NCBI RefSeq assembly: GCF_023278565.1
Contig: NC_064675.1
Coordinates: 3,348,001-3,412,000, forward strand
Length of the DNA stretch: 64,000 nucleotides
Reading direction: 5' to 3'
Origin: Colletotrichum lupini
Taxonomy: Eukaryota > Ascomycota > Sordariomycetes > Glomerellales > Glomerellaceae
In this document: positions 33,830-44,972 of the stretch, piece by piece
How the letters are laid out: every line of letters begins with the position of its first letter
Numbering within the stretch: position 1 is the first letter of the stretch
The notes under the pieces: model-generated
The model's database searches: none
The model's input: only the letters and a program-made list of their open reading frames with translations
Told to the model about the DNA's origin: nothing
Translations under genes and position numbers: made by a program

Positions 33830-35117
33830 ATGGGTTCTCAAACTTGGAACCTCCCCGCACCAGTCGACGACCCGGACTCTATGCTGTCCCGCAAGTTCGG
33901 GCGGGAGACCGTCAACTACTTCGCCGGCAGCGTCCTCAACCGCGTCGGCTGGCTGCGTACCGACCACACCTTTATCCGGTCCGCCTTCCAGTCAAAGGAC
34001 ACCAAATTCATGCTCCTCAAGGACCTCAGCCCCCTCACCAGCGCCCCGACGAGAGTGCAGTTTGTCTCGTACGATGACGTCAAGCCCCTCACCACCGAGG
34101 ACCCGTTCGGGCCGTCCGAGGAGGATCTGATCAAGAACTTTGACTCGACGGTCACGAAGCCGCTCATCATTTTCCTGGGTCTCGAGGAGAGCGCAAAGGT
34201 GCCGTTTGAGTACAAGGGGCTCAAGGGACGACCGTGGTTCGCTGTGGATGTGACGCCCAAGGGCTCCTACGCCGATGCCGCCAACCAGCTTATCGAGGCT
34301 CAGTCGAGCAAGGGGTATAAGTTCCTCGAGGGAATGAGGCCGATGACGCTTGAGCCGGATCACGGTAAGGAATCTTACTCTCCTATAAGAATCTGTTCAT
34401 ACATCAGTAGCTCATGAATGATTGCCAGCTGGCATCTACGCCCAGGCCCGTTCCATCGCAGACTGGAACACACGCAACAAGTTCTGCGCCGGGTGCGGAC
34501 AGCCGTCCCTGTCGGGCAACACGGGCTACAAGCGCCTGTGTCCCACAACCGACCTCGCCGGCTCCGACACGCCCCGCGAGCGGGCCGAGTGCGCCACCCG
34601 CAAGGGCGTCTCCAACATCAGCTTCCCGCGTACGGACCCGACCATGATCGCCGCCGTCGTGTCCTCGGACGGCACCAAGGTGCTCCTGGGCCGAAACAAG
34701 CGCTATCCGCCCAACTGGTACAGCACGCTGGCCGGCTTCATCGAGCCGGGCGAGTCCATTGAGGAGTCTGTCCGACGCGAGGTACTCGAGGAGGCCGGCG
34801 TGCGCGTGGGCCGGGTGGTGATTCATTCGAGCCAGCCGTGGCCGTACCCGGCGAGCTTGATGATTGGGGCCATCGCGCAGGCGCTGCCCGACGGGGAGAC
34901 GATCGATCTCGGCAACGACCCCGAGCTGGAGGACGCGCAGTGGTTCCCGCTCGAGACGGTGCGGGACGCGCTCAAGTTTGGGGTTAGCGGGCTCGGTGAG
35001 CCTGCGCCGGAGGGGTACAAGGAGGGCGGGCTGAGATTGCCTCCTCCGGCGGCTATTGCTAACCGGTTGATGACTGCTGTTGTTGAGGGTTATGCGACTG
35101 CCGCGCCAAAGATGTGA
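33830..35117 (+). CDS. NPY1: NADH pyrophosphatase, Nudix family (Npy1/NUDT12-like)
   Basis: Hydrolyses NADH and related dinucleotides to nucleoside monophosphates; relatives are peroxisomal and include RNA deNADding enzymes. Exons 33830-34364 and 34429-35117 give 407 residues. Visible in order: the N-terminal NUDIX-like domain, a zinc-ribbon segment (FCAGCGQPSLSGNTGYKRLC), then the catalytic Nudix box starting GFIEPGESIEESVRREVLEE, followed by the SQPWPYPASLM motif diagnostic of the NADH-pyrophosphatase subfamily. The C-terminus is PKM, at best a weak PTS1, whereas yeast Npy1 carries a clear one. The start codon context follows a short leader directly downstream of the TIR element. Confidence 0.94.
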
Positions 35118-35827
35118 GGTGGGTGATGATGGAGCTGCCCCCAGGTGTTGGGTTCGCGAATGTGTTTAGATTTCATGATAGACATGAATGAATAGACTTG
35201 TCCCCATGTTTGCGTCCCTTCTGGCCTTCTGGGATTTCCAAGTCGAGAGAGTTGATTATGAGCTGAGCGTCAGCAGCACTCTGGGGTCGAGTGAGTGAGT
35301 AAGTGAGTTCAACAGATATGCGATAGATCTTAAGATAGGTAAATGCTGAAGAGTGTCGAGAGGAGGGTTGCTGTCATCAGAAATTCCTTACTTTCAAGAC
35401 TTGGAGAATGAGAGGTATCTGAGTATCTGCCTTAAGCAAGCGTCGTAAGACATCAAGGTCCTCAACCATACTGAACTTGGTAACAGTGGAGGAGGCAGTA
35501 GAAAGGGAGCCGGGCCTGCCCGGTGCCGTAGGGCTGAGGAGCCACTAGCTCGAGGTCCCTGAAACCCCTGTATGACCCCCCACCACACACGCAGCGGACA
35601 GCGTGTCAGCGCCCACAGGCTGGAGTACAGGCCAGCACAAGCTCCAACGCAAGTTTGAGCTACAGCTCGCGTGGACAAGCTCCATCCACTTCCTCCATCC
35701 ACATCCCGCCAATTGCGCCGCCATCGAAACCCTCCACCTGTCCCGAGCTCCAAACGAAATCCCAAAACCTCGCTTGTCCAAATCGTCGCAAACCAGGTGC
35801 CGCTCGCCAGTCGGTCATTTGCCTGCC
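35118..35827. other. Intergenic region before the Arl3-like gene
   Basis: Holds the 3' UTR of the Nudix gene and the promoter of the GTPase gene. No further gene is seen. Confidence 0.45.
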
Positions 35828-36541
35828 ATGTATCACCTAGCCAAGGGGTTATACCTCCTAGCTACTAGCAAAGAAGGTTCGCGCACAATGAACCGCAACC
35901 CACTGTCCACGGCCAGCCTCCATAGCTAATCTCTTCCCCCTTCTACAGAGTACTCCGTCATCCTCCTCGGCCTCGACAATGCCGGCAAGACAACCTTCCA
36001 CGAGCAAGTCAAGCACTTCTTCCTCGAGTCGCACCCGGACCCGAAACTCAAGACGGTGCCGACGGTGGGCCAAAACGTCTCGACGATATCCCTGCCGGAC
36101 ATGTACCTCAAGATCTGGGACGTCGGCGGGCAGCACTCGCTGCGCCGCCTGTGGCAGAGCTACTACGCCTCGGCGCACGCCATCGTCTTCATCATCGACT
36201 CGACCGACATTGGCGACGGCAACCTCGAGCACGATAACGGTTCCGGGCGGCTCGACGAGTGCCGCCTCGTGCTCGAGGACGTGCTGCAGCACTCCGAGAC
36301 CGAGGGCGTGCCCGTCCTGGTGCTGGCCAACAAGCAGGACCGCGAGGATTGCGTCGAGGTCGTGAGGATCAAGGAGGGGCTTGTGAAGAAGGTCTTTGAG
36401 GGCGAGAAGGCGAGCAGTATCCGCGACTCGAGGGTGTTGCCTGTTAGTGCGCTGACGGGCACGGGCGTCAAGGAGGCGGTGGAGTGGGTGCGGTCAAGGG
36501 TGAAGTGGAATAAGGAGTCGAGGCCGCCGGTGATGCGGTAG
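35828..36541 (+). CDS. ARL3: Arf-like GTPase Arl3 (ARFRP1 orthologue)
   Basis: Golgi GTPase that recruits Arl1 and so golgin tethers to the trans-Golgi. Exon 1 (35828-35876) encodes MYHLAKGLYLLATSKE and exon 2 (35949-36541) the rest, total 213 residues. All GTPase motifs are present: GLDNAGKTT, PTVGQN, WDVGGQ, NKQD and SAL. The start resembles yeast Arl3 (MFHLVKGLY), which is N-acetylated rather than myristoylated; position 2 is Tyr, also fitting that route. The end KSRPP-like (KESRPPVMR) also matches. A glycine/acidic insertion of roughly a dozen residues (IGDGNLEHDNGSG) sits between IDSTD and RLDECR. The intron donor gttcgc is poor but no other join keeps the frame. Confidence 0.93.
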
Positions 36542-36768
36542 ACGTCGTCGCTGGCTTGTCTTCATTTACGAGGCATGATAGTACACGGGTAACTTCTTTA
36601 TAGACTGGGCGTAGATGGAGTTGGGGGCTCAAAGTCAAGGGACGAACGGGTGAAGCCACATTGGTCACTTCGCTCCTTGTTGCAGAGCATGGGTTTTTGA
36701 GAGCGTATTTGGCTGGGTATCATTTTACATTTTTTTGGTTAATCTTCCTCTGCTTGACTGGCCGTGTT

Positions 36769-37727
36769 CTATGCGTCCACCACTCTGTCATTCTCCGCCG
36801 AGAGTAGCTCTGATATGAGACCACCCTTGTCCCTCCGCTTCGCATCGTCCGCCAACCTCTCGTCCACTATCGTCGAGAACTCCTTTGCCTTTTGCAGCGC
36901 CACGTTACCGCAGTGCAGCAGCGTCACCGCCTCGACCGGGGTGCCTCCCAGCTTGGAAATCTGGCTAATCTCGCCGTGCTTGTTCAGGCTGACCGTCACG
37001 CTGCTCGTCCGCAGCTGCTCCTCGAGCCAGTTTGCGTCGACGAGCGTAATTTCCCCCTCGTCGCCGTAGAAGCTGAACGTCACGCAAAAGGGGCTGTGCA
37101 GCCAGCTCAGGGGCACTGGTTCGCGCTCGGCGGGCGTGAAGATGGTGAGGCTCTCGCCCTCGTTGGAGGTGTCGGGCTTGCGGAAGTGGCGCAGGGCGGC
37201 GACGACGGCGAGACAGGCCGCGTCGGTGAGGTTGCCGTCGTGGGAGAGGACGTGGACGTCGGCGCGGACGGACCATACCTTTTTGCCCGCGACGAGGCAG
37301 AGGGACTCCGTGTCGAGGGCGCCCGAGCGGCGGACCGTCTTCTCGAGGAGGCGGGAGAGGAGTACCTCGGCCTCGGTTGGCCGGTTAACCTCGAAGGCCG
37401 GGGAGGCCATGGGGCTGAGCTCGGTGGTGATTTGAAAGACGCCCTCAAAGGGGCGGTCTGAATAGGGCACTGTCACTTCGGCGGAGACTTTGACGAGGAC
37501 TCTGTGATGGATGTTAGCAAAGGCTGAATCTGGCGAGTGTAAGAATAATATAAGTTGACTGACCTCGTCTTGCCGAGTTCGACGTTGGCCACTCCATACT
37601 CATCGCCAAAAGTGAGCTGGACTTTTCGATATTGGTCGAATTCCCGGCCATCAAGTCTCAAGTTCTCCTTAAGAGCTTGTGTGACAAACGCCTTTTCATT
37701 CGCTGACGGCTCGGCTTCCCTGGGCAT
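36769..37727 (-). CDS. RRP45: Exosome core subunit Rrp45 (EXOSC9-like)
   Basis: RNase PH-fold subunit of the ring of the eukaryotic RNA exosome, which processes and degrades RNA in nucleus and cytoplasm. Exons 37727-37564 and 37501-36769 give 298 residues, close to yeast Rrp45 (305). The N-terminus has the family pattern NEKAFVTQALKENLRLDGR, followed by GVANVELGKTRVLVKVSAEV, and a second RNase PH-like subdomain with NLTDAACLAVVAALRHFRKP. Like its relatives it should be structural rather than catalytic. It lies tail to tail with ARL3 and head to head with CWC15, sharing a 307 bp promoter region. Confidence 0.94.
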
Positions 37728-38034
37728 CTTGGTGGTTGAAATTGGTAAAATGTGAGAGCAATTTCAAGACTGAGAATCTTATCGACTCAATAGTGACCTG
37801 CAGGTGTTCAGTGAGGTCAATCGCATTGGTGGGGCGCTTGCAAAAATTCTGCCGGGCGGTCGAGGCCTTAAAGTGTCGCCTCCCCTGCAGCGGGACCCAC
37901 TCAGCCAGCTGCGCGCCGTCGCATGCATTTGCTGGGGGGACCAAACGTCGATTGTCAATCTGCAGGTTAACACCTTCAGCCTCCTTCAACATCCACCAAT
38001 CTTCAATTCTCACAACCCGTCGCAACCTGCCAAG
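37728..38034. promoter_or_regulatory. Divergent promoter of RRP45 and CWC15
   Basis: 307 bp between two start codons facing away from each other, both for RNA-processing proteins, which suggests joint expression. The arrangement is seen; co-regulation is inferred. Confidence 0.55.
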
Positions 38035-38911
38035 ATGACCACCGCCCATCGTCCCACCTTCGATCCGGTACCTTCTTCATTATGCTTTTCCCACTACCAT
38101 CATTATCCTTACTAACAATTCATACTAGGCCAGAGGCAAAGAAGCTCTCCGCGGCCCGGCCTACCACCAACGCCTCCTCCCAGCGCACACCCAACTCAAG
38201 TTCCGCCAAGCAGGCCAGGGCGGCAACGCGGATGAAGAATCCAGCGACCTCAGAGCCGAGCTCCTCGCCGCCGAGGCCGCCCACTTTGCCAAAAAGAACG
38301 GCGGCGCGCCTCCCCCGTCCGCAGACGACGATGCCGACGCGCCCTCGGGCAGCGTGAAGCGTGCCCTCGAGGCCGGGTCGCAAGCAGACGCAGAAGAGGA
38401 CTTTGAAGCGAAGCGGAGGAGGATATTAGAAGAGTCGCGGGACGTTGACGCATCTTCAGACGAGGAAGGGGACGAAGAGGACGATGACGACGACGACGAT
38501 AGTGACGAGGACAGCGACGACGAGGAGGCGGAGCTGCAGCGCGAGATGGAGAAGATTCGACGCGAGAGGGCGGAGAAGAGGGAGAAAGAAGAGAGGGAGA
38601 GGGCCAAGGTCGAGGAGGAGGCGCGGGAGAGGGACATTGCGCTGGGTAACCCACTGTTGAATAAGCCTGATTTCAACATGAAGAGGCGGTGGGACGACGA
38701 TGTCGTTTTCAAGAACCAGGCGAGGGGAACGGAGGAGAAGGGCAAGGGCAAGGAGTTTGTCAACGTGAGTATTAACCCCCCTCCGCTCTTGGTCCAAGCA
38801 CATCTATAATGGGTGAGCGCAATTGGTGTGATGATGGGATTGCTGACTTGCGTATAGGATCTCCTGCGCTCCGACTTCCACAAGCGGTTTATGAGCAAGT
38901 ATGTTAGATAG
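38035..38911 (+). CDS. CWC15: Pre-mRNA splicing factor Cwc15
   Basis: Component of the Prp19/NineTeen-associated part of the active spliceosome. Exons 38035-38067, 38129-38764 and 38858-38911 give 240 residues. The first 15 residues MTTAHRPTFDPARGK are the hallmark of the family and are split by intron 1. The middle has a long acidic run (EEGDEEDDDDDDDSDED) and a charged helix, and the last exon encodes DLLRSDFHKRFMSKYVR, the conserved C-terminus that threads into the spliceosome core. Both introns are short with clear branch points (actaac in intron 1). Confidence 0.94.
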
Positions 38912-40176
38912 ATACCCACCGCCGATTATAGTGGCAAATGCGACTCTTTTTCTTCTACCCTTTTAATCGATGGAATTGGTTACGAGACGCTACGAAGGCA
39001 ATGAACAGGACGGTGCTCGAGTTGCCTGGCGAGGCCCATTGAGTCCATCCTTGGCCCCAGTATGGACTGGACGCAACAGAGGTTGCTCATTCATAAGCGT
39101 CCAGCCAAGATATTCCGTGTCGCCTCGTCATGTATGTCACATAGGATCGACCACCGGATACAACGTCGACATTCTCACTTCAGAGGTCACCATTATTGGT
39201 TATCTGTCTTGACACCCATGCCTAGGCACACTACAGATTTTGCAACTTTTGGTTCACAGCACACTTGAGGTATATCCCGCGATCATGTGCCCGATTCCAA
39301 GCTCAACTACATTGGATTCTTTCTAAAGTTTGATGTTTCTCACTTGCGAATTACGTTCAGCGCCAATTGGAATCGCCGGCATCTTGCCCCTGAGCGGGCC
39401 GCACAAGCGGATCGAGCCCGGACGGATATTTGTGAGACTCCGTCCGGTACCCATGGTCTTGGCTCCGGCGGCGAAGGGTCATCCGGGAAGACTACTAGAC
39501 CCAACGTATATAAAAGCGGTTCTCGGCTTCGGTTTCCGTGTACAGAGAAGCCTATTCAATCATTTTTTGGTGAGGATGAGAGTCAACGCCATCGTCATGT
39601 TGTGCTTGGAACTGTAGGCAAGCTCGCCCTCGCAATAGTCATATCGGAGGATTTGAAGGCTCGAGCTAGACGCTAGACGTGTGATGGGCCTTTCCGTATG
39701 ATAGGGTAGTTTGTAGATTTGAAGGATGGAAACAATGATAGGTGAGCTGGCATGGGACTTCCCAAGTCTAACTTAACAAGTGCTTGACCTCCCGTACCTG
39801 CCGCACCAGCTGTGTAAAACTGCGATGGTCTCATATTGGGAAGGATCGCGAGTATGTAATGGCCGTCCCTGAGACTTACACGAGGTAGGCACTGCCCGTG
39901 GAATTTCCAAGATCACAGGCCGATTGAATATTTGACCGGCAAGTTCTGTAATAGAAATGCCATCTCTGTTCATCTCCCAACATCATCCCCGTTAGTGGTT
40001 CTCTTGACAACTGCCCTAATAACCCAACTCATCGATGCCTCTTTCGAGTTAACCAGCAAATACATTATTGAAAGCCATCACAAACATACATCATGCCAGT
40101 CCCTGCCGGCTATTCCGCGTCCACGCGAGCTTCGGACACCCGATGGACCCCAGTCGAGAACTAGGAAGTGTACACG
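38912..40176. other. About 1.3 kb without a supported gene
   Basis: A 129-codon and a 95-codon frame overlap here on the plus strand in different phases, with no known domain. I do not call either. Confidence 0.45.
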
Positions 40177-41253
40177 ATGAGACGTCCACGCGATGGTACT
40201 CGATTCATCATCCGATGTTTGGAACACCGAGAAATTGAATGTGTTGACTGCCCGCAGCCCCGCGACGCCCACGCAGCGGAGTACCTCAGATCTCTGAGGC
40301 CTATGCCCCGGCCGCCGAGGGAAGGACCAAGTGATACCGATCTCGCACGCGCACGACGACCAATCTACTTCTTCTACTCTGGCCGGCGTCCAGAACTCGG
40401 AGACCCCTATGTGTCTAACAACAATGACGACGCGCTGAGTGATATCGAAGGAGAGCTTGATTTCCCCATGTCAGATGACGATTCATCAGACTGGAGCCTC
40501 AACAGCTGTCCAGGACTCTCTGATGGCTCATCTGCCGATCACGAACGCAGTCCGAAAATGCAAATCAGCCCAATACTGGATTGTCCGAGCATTCAGTATC
40601 CCGAGTTCGAGTACCCAGAGAGGCCATACCAGTCGGCTGATGGACGACTTGCAACGCGGTTTATAAACATTCATGACCACACGGACTTTCTCATTTACAT
40701 CCAAGGGCTCTGTCGTCCAGAGACCCGGACCGGCAGCTGGGCATACCTCTTCAAGCCCTACCACCTCGGAGGAGCCGTCACTGGGCGCCTAGAGAGGTTG
40801 GGCCCATACGGCGACCTTCGCACGCCTGTGAGGCACAGAGCTGAGCTTCGCGCAGCCCTCGCGGCACTGACAATACCCGCCGAGTTTAGACACGGCTTCA
40901 GATCACTCACGATTGCGACCACTCGCGCCTGGCTTGCAGAAGACGGAGAGCTGTTGGTTGAACAGGCATGGGACGAAATGAGTGAAGCAGGATCCAACCC
41001 TCTGCCGGGCTGGGCAGAGGCTCGCCACACCCCAGAGTTTGCACACGTATCCGACGGAGACCTTTGGTTTGCCATGAAACGACAGATTCAAACTCTCTAT
41101 TCGATTGATGACCCTCAAAATGCGGTGACTGTTCAGTTTCGCCTGATCAATTTCGAGTTCAATAGAGATTGCCAAGCAGAGGCCTTGGGGGCTCTCGAAA
41201 ATCCTCGGCGACCATATCGCTTCAGGGAGCCCAAGCCCAAGCAGGAGTTGTAA
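40177..41253 (+). CDS. Orphan protein with degenerate RNase H-like domain
   Basis: Single-exon gene of 358 residues starting MRRPRDGTRF; an upstream exon cannot be excluded. The N-terminal 150 residues are Arg/Pro-rich, then acidic and Ser-rich (DFPMSDDDSSDW). Residues about 165-305 follow the layout of fungal RNase H1-like domains: a first strand FLIYIQGLC where active enzymes have a catalytic Asp, a GAVTGRLERLG hairpin, RHRAELRAALAAL with the helix Glu kept, SLTIATTRAWL where active enzymes have ATDS, and VSDGDLW near the end with Asp kept. Two of four catalytic acids thus appear lost, so cleavage is unlikely and nucleic-acid binding or a structural role is possible. I know no named relative. 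Confidence 0.7.
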   Translation: MRRPRDGTRFIIRCLEHREIECVDCPQPRDAHAAEYLRSLRPMPRPPREGPSDTDLARARRPIYFFYSGRRPELGDPYVSNNNDDALSDIEGELDFPMSDDDSSDWSLNSCPGLSDGSSADHERSPKMQISPILDCPSIQYPEFEYPERPYQSADGRLATRFINIHDHTDFLIYIQGLCRPETRTGSWAYLFKPYHLGGAVTGRLERLGPYGDLRTPVRHRAELRAALAALTIPAEFRHGFRSLTIATTRAWLAEDGELLVEQAWDEMSEAGSNPLPGWAEARHTPEFAHVSDGDLWFAMKRQIQTLYSIDDPQNAVTVQFRLINFEFNRDCQAEALGALENPRRPYRFREPKPKQEL

Positions 41254-41878
41254 TACAACAGCGATCACATGCACTTTACAGAATATACATTCTACCGGTA
41301 ACAGGCGTTGGAGAGCATCGTGGGAATTGAAGTAGGGAAGGGGTTTCTTGAGCCGATTCCGCTATTCCGGTGGCTCCTCAATAGGTAGCTTCAATGAGCA
41401 CCCGTTTCACTTGCAACACATTTCACGAGAACTTCACCACAGTTACTGAAGAGAGGATTCACCATGTCAAAGGGTTGTGTTGAGACTCTATAACAGCCCA
41501 TGCCGGCTACTGAAGCGTAATAAGTCTACCTTTTGTGTGGTCCCACAACTCGCCATCACCCCTTCTTCCCTTTTGCTCTTTTGCTCCTCCATTTCTTCGG
41601 AGTGAGTCTTTCCTCGCGACGGAAAAGGAATTCGCCAAGAAGGGCCAAGTGATCCGGGATAATAGTCAGCAGAGCGAACCCCGACTCGCGATACTGGAGT
41701 CTTCCCTTCAAACCGTTGAGCCGGAGTAACTTCCTCTCCTTGCTCAGTAGTGATCGGCGCGATTATCCGCCCTCCGAGACCTGGTAGGTCGAACATTGTG
41801 ACGACCAAGCCTGCCAATCGTCTCCTCCGTCGCACGCGAACCGGCAGCACCACCAGCACGAGGCCGACCGCCGGGCTT
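41254..41878. other. Convergent intergenic region
   Basis: Lies between the RNase H-like gene (+) and the end of the RING gene (-). No gene supported. Confidence 0.45.
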
Positions 41879-44800
41879 CTAGCCCCAACGACTGCCCTCG
41901 CGCTCAGCTTCCATGCGACGCATCCGCTCCTCCTCCTCGTCGATGTTAATAGCCTCGCTACGACGCCCCTTCCGCCGGCTTCGCTTGCCGTCGTCACCTC
42001 CTCCTCCGCTACTCTCATCTCTGCTGCGTTTCGCGCCCGCCAGGCCCGCAAGACCAGCCATGCGCTGCGTCTCCTTCAGCAGACGCTCGCGATTCCGTGC
42101 CTCGCGCTCCAGGGCGTGAGCATCTTTTGTGGGGACGCTGGGCGCGGACTTGCTGTTGACCGAGGCTTGGGAGTCTCGGCGTCCGCCGTCCTGTCTGTCG
42201 GACGACCTGCCAGACTTTGAGCCCACACCCTTGATCTCGAGACCGGGACCACCGCTACGAGGGCCGGTGGGCGGATTGAAGTCCCTGTCGACAGGCGTGG
42301 GCGGCTCCGCTGATTGCTTCCGGCTGCTGCGGTGACGGTGCTCCCGGTCCCTGTGTTTGTCGCGCTTCCGATCCTTCTCGCGGTCGCGGTCCTTGCGGTC
42401 CCGATCACGGTCGTAGTCGCGATCGCGCTCCCGTTCCCGATCCCTGTCCCGATCTCCCCGGTCTCGGTCGCGTTCCCTCTCTCTGTGCGAGCGGTGGCTG
42501 GACTTTCTGTGGTAGTCATCGTAGTCGTCGTCCCGGTGCTTGTTGTCCTTCTCCCGATCGCGGCGCTTCTCGTCGCGGTCCCTGCGGCTCCTATGGCTAG
42601 ACCGCTTCGAGTCGCTGGGCGAGGCCGACCTGGACCTCTCTTCGTGCCCATCGTCTCTGGAACGGGACTTGACGTCGTCTTCATCGTTGTATGAGGTGTG
42701 CTTTCTGCTCTTATGCTTCCTGCGACGATACTCATCGTCTCGATCGTCAACGACAGATCTCGATTCCGAACGCCTGCGCCGGCGCCGGTGGCGGTCGCCG
42801 CGGTCACGATCCCGATCTCGGTCGCCGCCGCCGCCGCCGCGCTCGCTCTTGCGCTCGCGACTCTGGTCTCTGCTGCGTGAAGGTGAGCGTGAGTAGTCTC
42901 GTTCTCTTACGCCGTGGTCTCTCTCCGACCTGACGTCAGGTTCTCTCTCACGATCACGGCTCGCATCTCGGCGACGGCTCCTGTCCTTATCCTTGGTGCG
43001 CGTCGACGAGTTACTTCTGGATCGCTGCTGCTGCTGTTGCTGCTGTTGGTCCACGACGGGACTCTGAATTGCGAGTGCGTCCACCGACGACTGTCGGCCT
43101 CTCTCATCAGGGACAACGTATCCTCGCGCTCGCAAGGTGTGTAAACTTGTATTCGGCAAGCCCTGACGCATAGCCTTGGGACCTGTCGGAGCATTTATAG
43201 GAACATCAGGAGCTGCAGGCGCGAATCCTTGAGGACCATAACCTCCCGGCATGCCGTTCCCGTTGTACGCAGAGTAGTCACCTGATGCCTGTGCCATGTC
43301 TGTATTCATAGCGTTCTCCTGATCCGCCTGGCCCTGCTCGTCGCCGCCTTCATCCGCGGGTCTGGACCCGCCACCGTTCTCTGCGTTGTCGCCGCCTCCT
43401 GCATTGGAAGTCGCGTCTTGGTCATTTGGGCGCTCGCGGCCAAACTCGTCAACATTTCCTGCGGCGCGGGTTCCATCCTCGGACCCCTGGCCGTACATGT
43501 TGTTTCCATACTGTTGTTGCGCGTGGCTCTGGTCACCATAGCCGCCATACTGTTGGTATCCGCCTCGACCATAGCCACCGTTGTAAAAGCCGTGTCCCCT
43601 TCCTCGTCCACGGTTGCCGTAATTGTTGCGGCGGTAATCATTGAATTGGTGACCATAATTACCTTGATTGTACCCTGACTGGAATCCTGAGTTATAGTTG
43701 CCATAGTCACCAGATCCCATGCCAGCAGCATTAGCAGAATTGAAATTATCTTGGCCGAAATTCCATGACTGTTGCCCGTTCCAGTTATTGGAGCCTGAGC
43801 CGAAACCACCGTTGAAGCCTCCCATGCCCATGCCTTGAGCACCATAGCCGCCGTTCATGTACATGTTCTGCATCGCCATTGGGTCCATACCCATTCCTGG
43901 CATACCTGGTGTGGTTAGCCTCAGCCAGTGACGTGGGAAAGTGGAGGGATGGCTTACCCATCATTGGAAAGTTGCCAAACGAGTTGGAGCCCATGCCGTT
44001 CTGCATGGCCATCATCATCTGCATTTGATTGAAGTCACCGTTCCCAGTGAAGTTCATATTCTGAAAGTTGCCTCCGTTCATTCCGTTGAAATTGGCGTTG
44101 CCGCTCGCATTCGCGTCGTCGCCCTCTGCGCCGTCGTTATCCGCAGCACCCTCTTCCTCCTGAGGTCTCGCTAATTTGCTGCCATCGGCCGCGGTCTCAT
44201 CGCCCGTGATGATGACCGTCTCGTCATCGTCGTCTTCTCCCTTAGAGATGGTGGGCTCTTCGTCATGGTTAGGCGCATCCTGACCGGCTGGTTAGCAAAA
44301 CATCATACGGACAGGGTCGTCATCGAAACCAACGTTTTGGTCTTGTGCCGCGTTGGCGTCTGCATCCGCAACATCGGCCGTGCTGGCATCTCCGATTGGC
44401 GCAGGTTGGGCAACGGCGCTCTCCTCGCGTTCGTCGGGGATCGCAGCAGGTTGTGAAGGTGTATCGGCGACTGGGGTCTCATCGGGGCCAGCGATCTGCG
44501 CACTCGGCTTCGCATCGATTGGAGTAGGGGGCGCCGAGTCCTTTGCACTCTTCGATCGGGCTTCGTCGCGCTTCTTCTCTTGGGTTCGGATAAAAACCTT
44601 GATCGTGGTTCGGAGCGACTTGAGCGGCGTGCAGTCGTCGGCGGACACGGGTGAATGCTCGCAAACGGGGCAGGATGATGGGAGAGAACTTTGGCCTGGA
44701 AAGATTGGTCAGAAGCTACACATGGGGGCGAAGGTGAGAGCCATATGACTGACAAGTCTCACAGATGGCTTGCTCGCAGCAGGGAAGGCGGAAAGCGTTG

Positions 44801-44972
44801 ACAGCGGGCTTGCTACAGCTGGCGCATCGCAGCTTAATCGGAATGTCGTCGGGCGCAAGTGAGCTAGAGAGACAAGGTTAGCATTGCGATTGAGACGAAT
44901 GGCAGTCGAGAAAAGGGAGCGGGAGACTTGCTTGATGAGCTCGACCTGGGCCGGGGTGAGGTGGACAGCCAT
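41879..44972 (-). CDS. RING-finger protein with Gly/Asn-rich and RD/RS-rich regions
   Basis: Modelled exons 44972-44932, 44863-44754, 44695-44334, 44279-43958 and 43905-41879 give 953 residues. The N-terminus MAVHLTPAQVEL leads into a cysteine-only RING: CASC, then LPCCEQAICETC, then CPVC, the C4C4-like layout of Mpe1/RBBP6 and CNOT4 rather than C3HC4. After an acidic Ala/Pro-rich linker come a Met/Asn/Gly/Tyr-rich prion-like stretch, a polyQ run, and a long Arg/Asp/Ser/Lys repeat region (RDRDRGDRDRDRERERDRD) ending in WG. A ubiquitin-ligase role in mRNA processing is likely but inferred. Intron 1 seems to be GC-AG; the donor of intron 3 is uncertain (gttggt at 44333, or a 33-nt intron starting gtccgt). 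Confidence 0.8.
44864..44931 (-). other. Probable GC-AG intron in the RING gene
   Basis: Donor AA|gcaagt, branch gctaac, acceptor ctctctag. It joins ATCAA to CTCACTTGCG and yields LINSLAPDDIPIKLRC in frame. The nearby GT donor (caa|gtctcc) breaks the frame. gcaagt is the preferred sequence of known GC donors. Confidence 0.65.
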
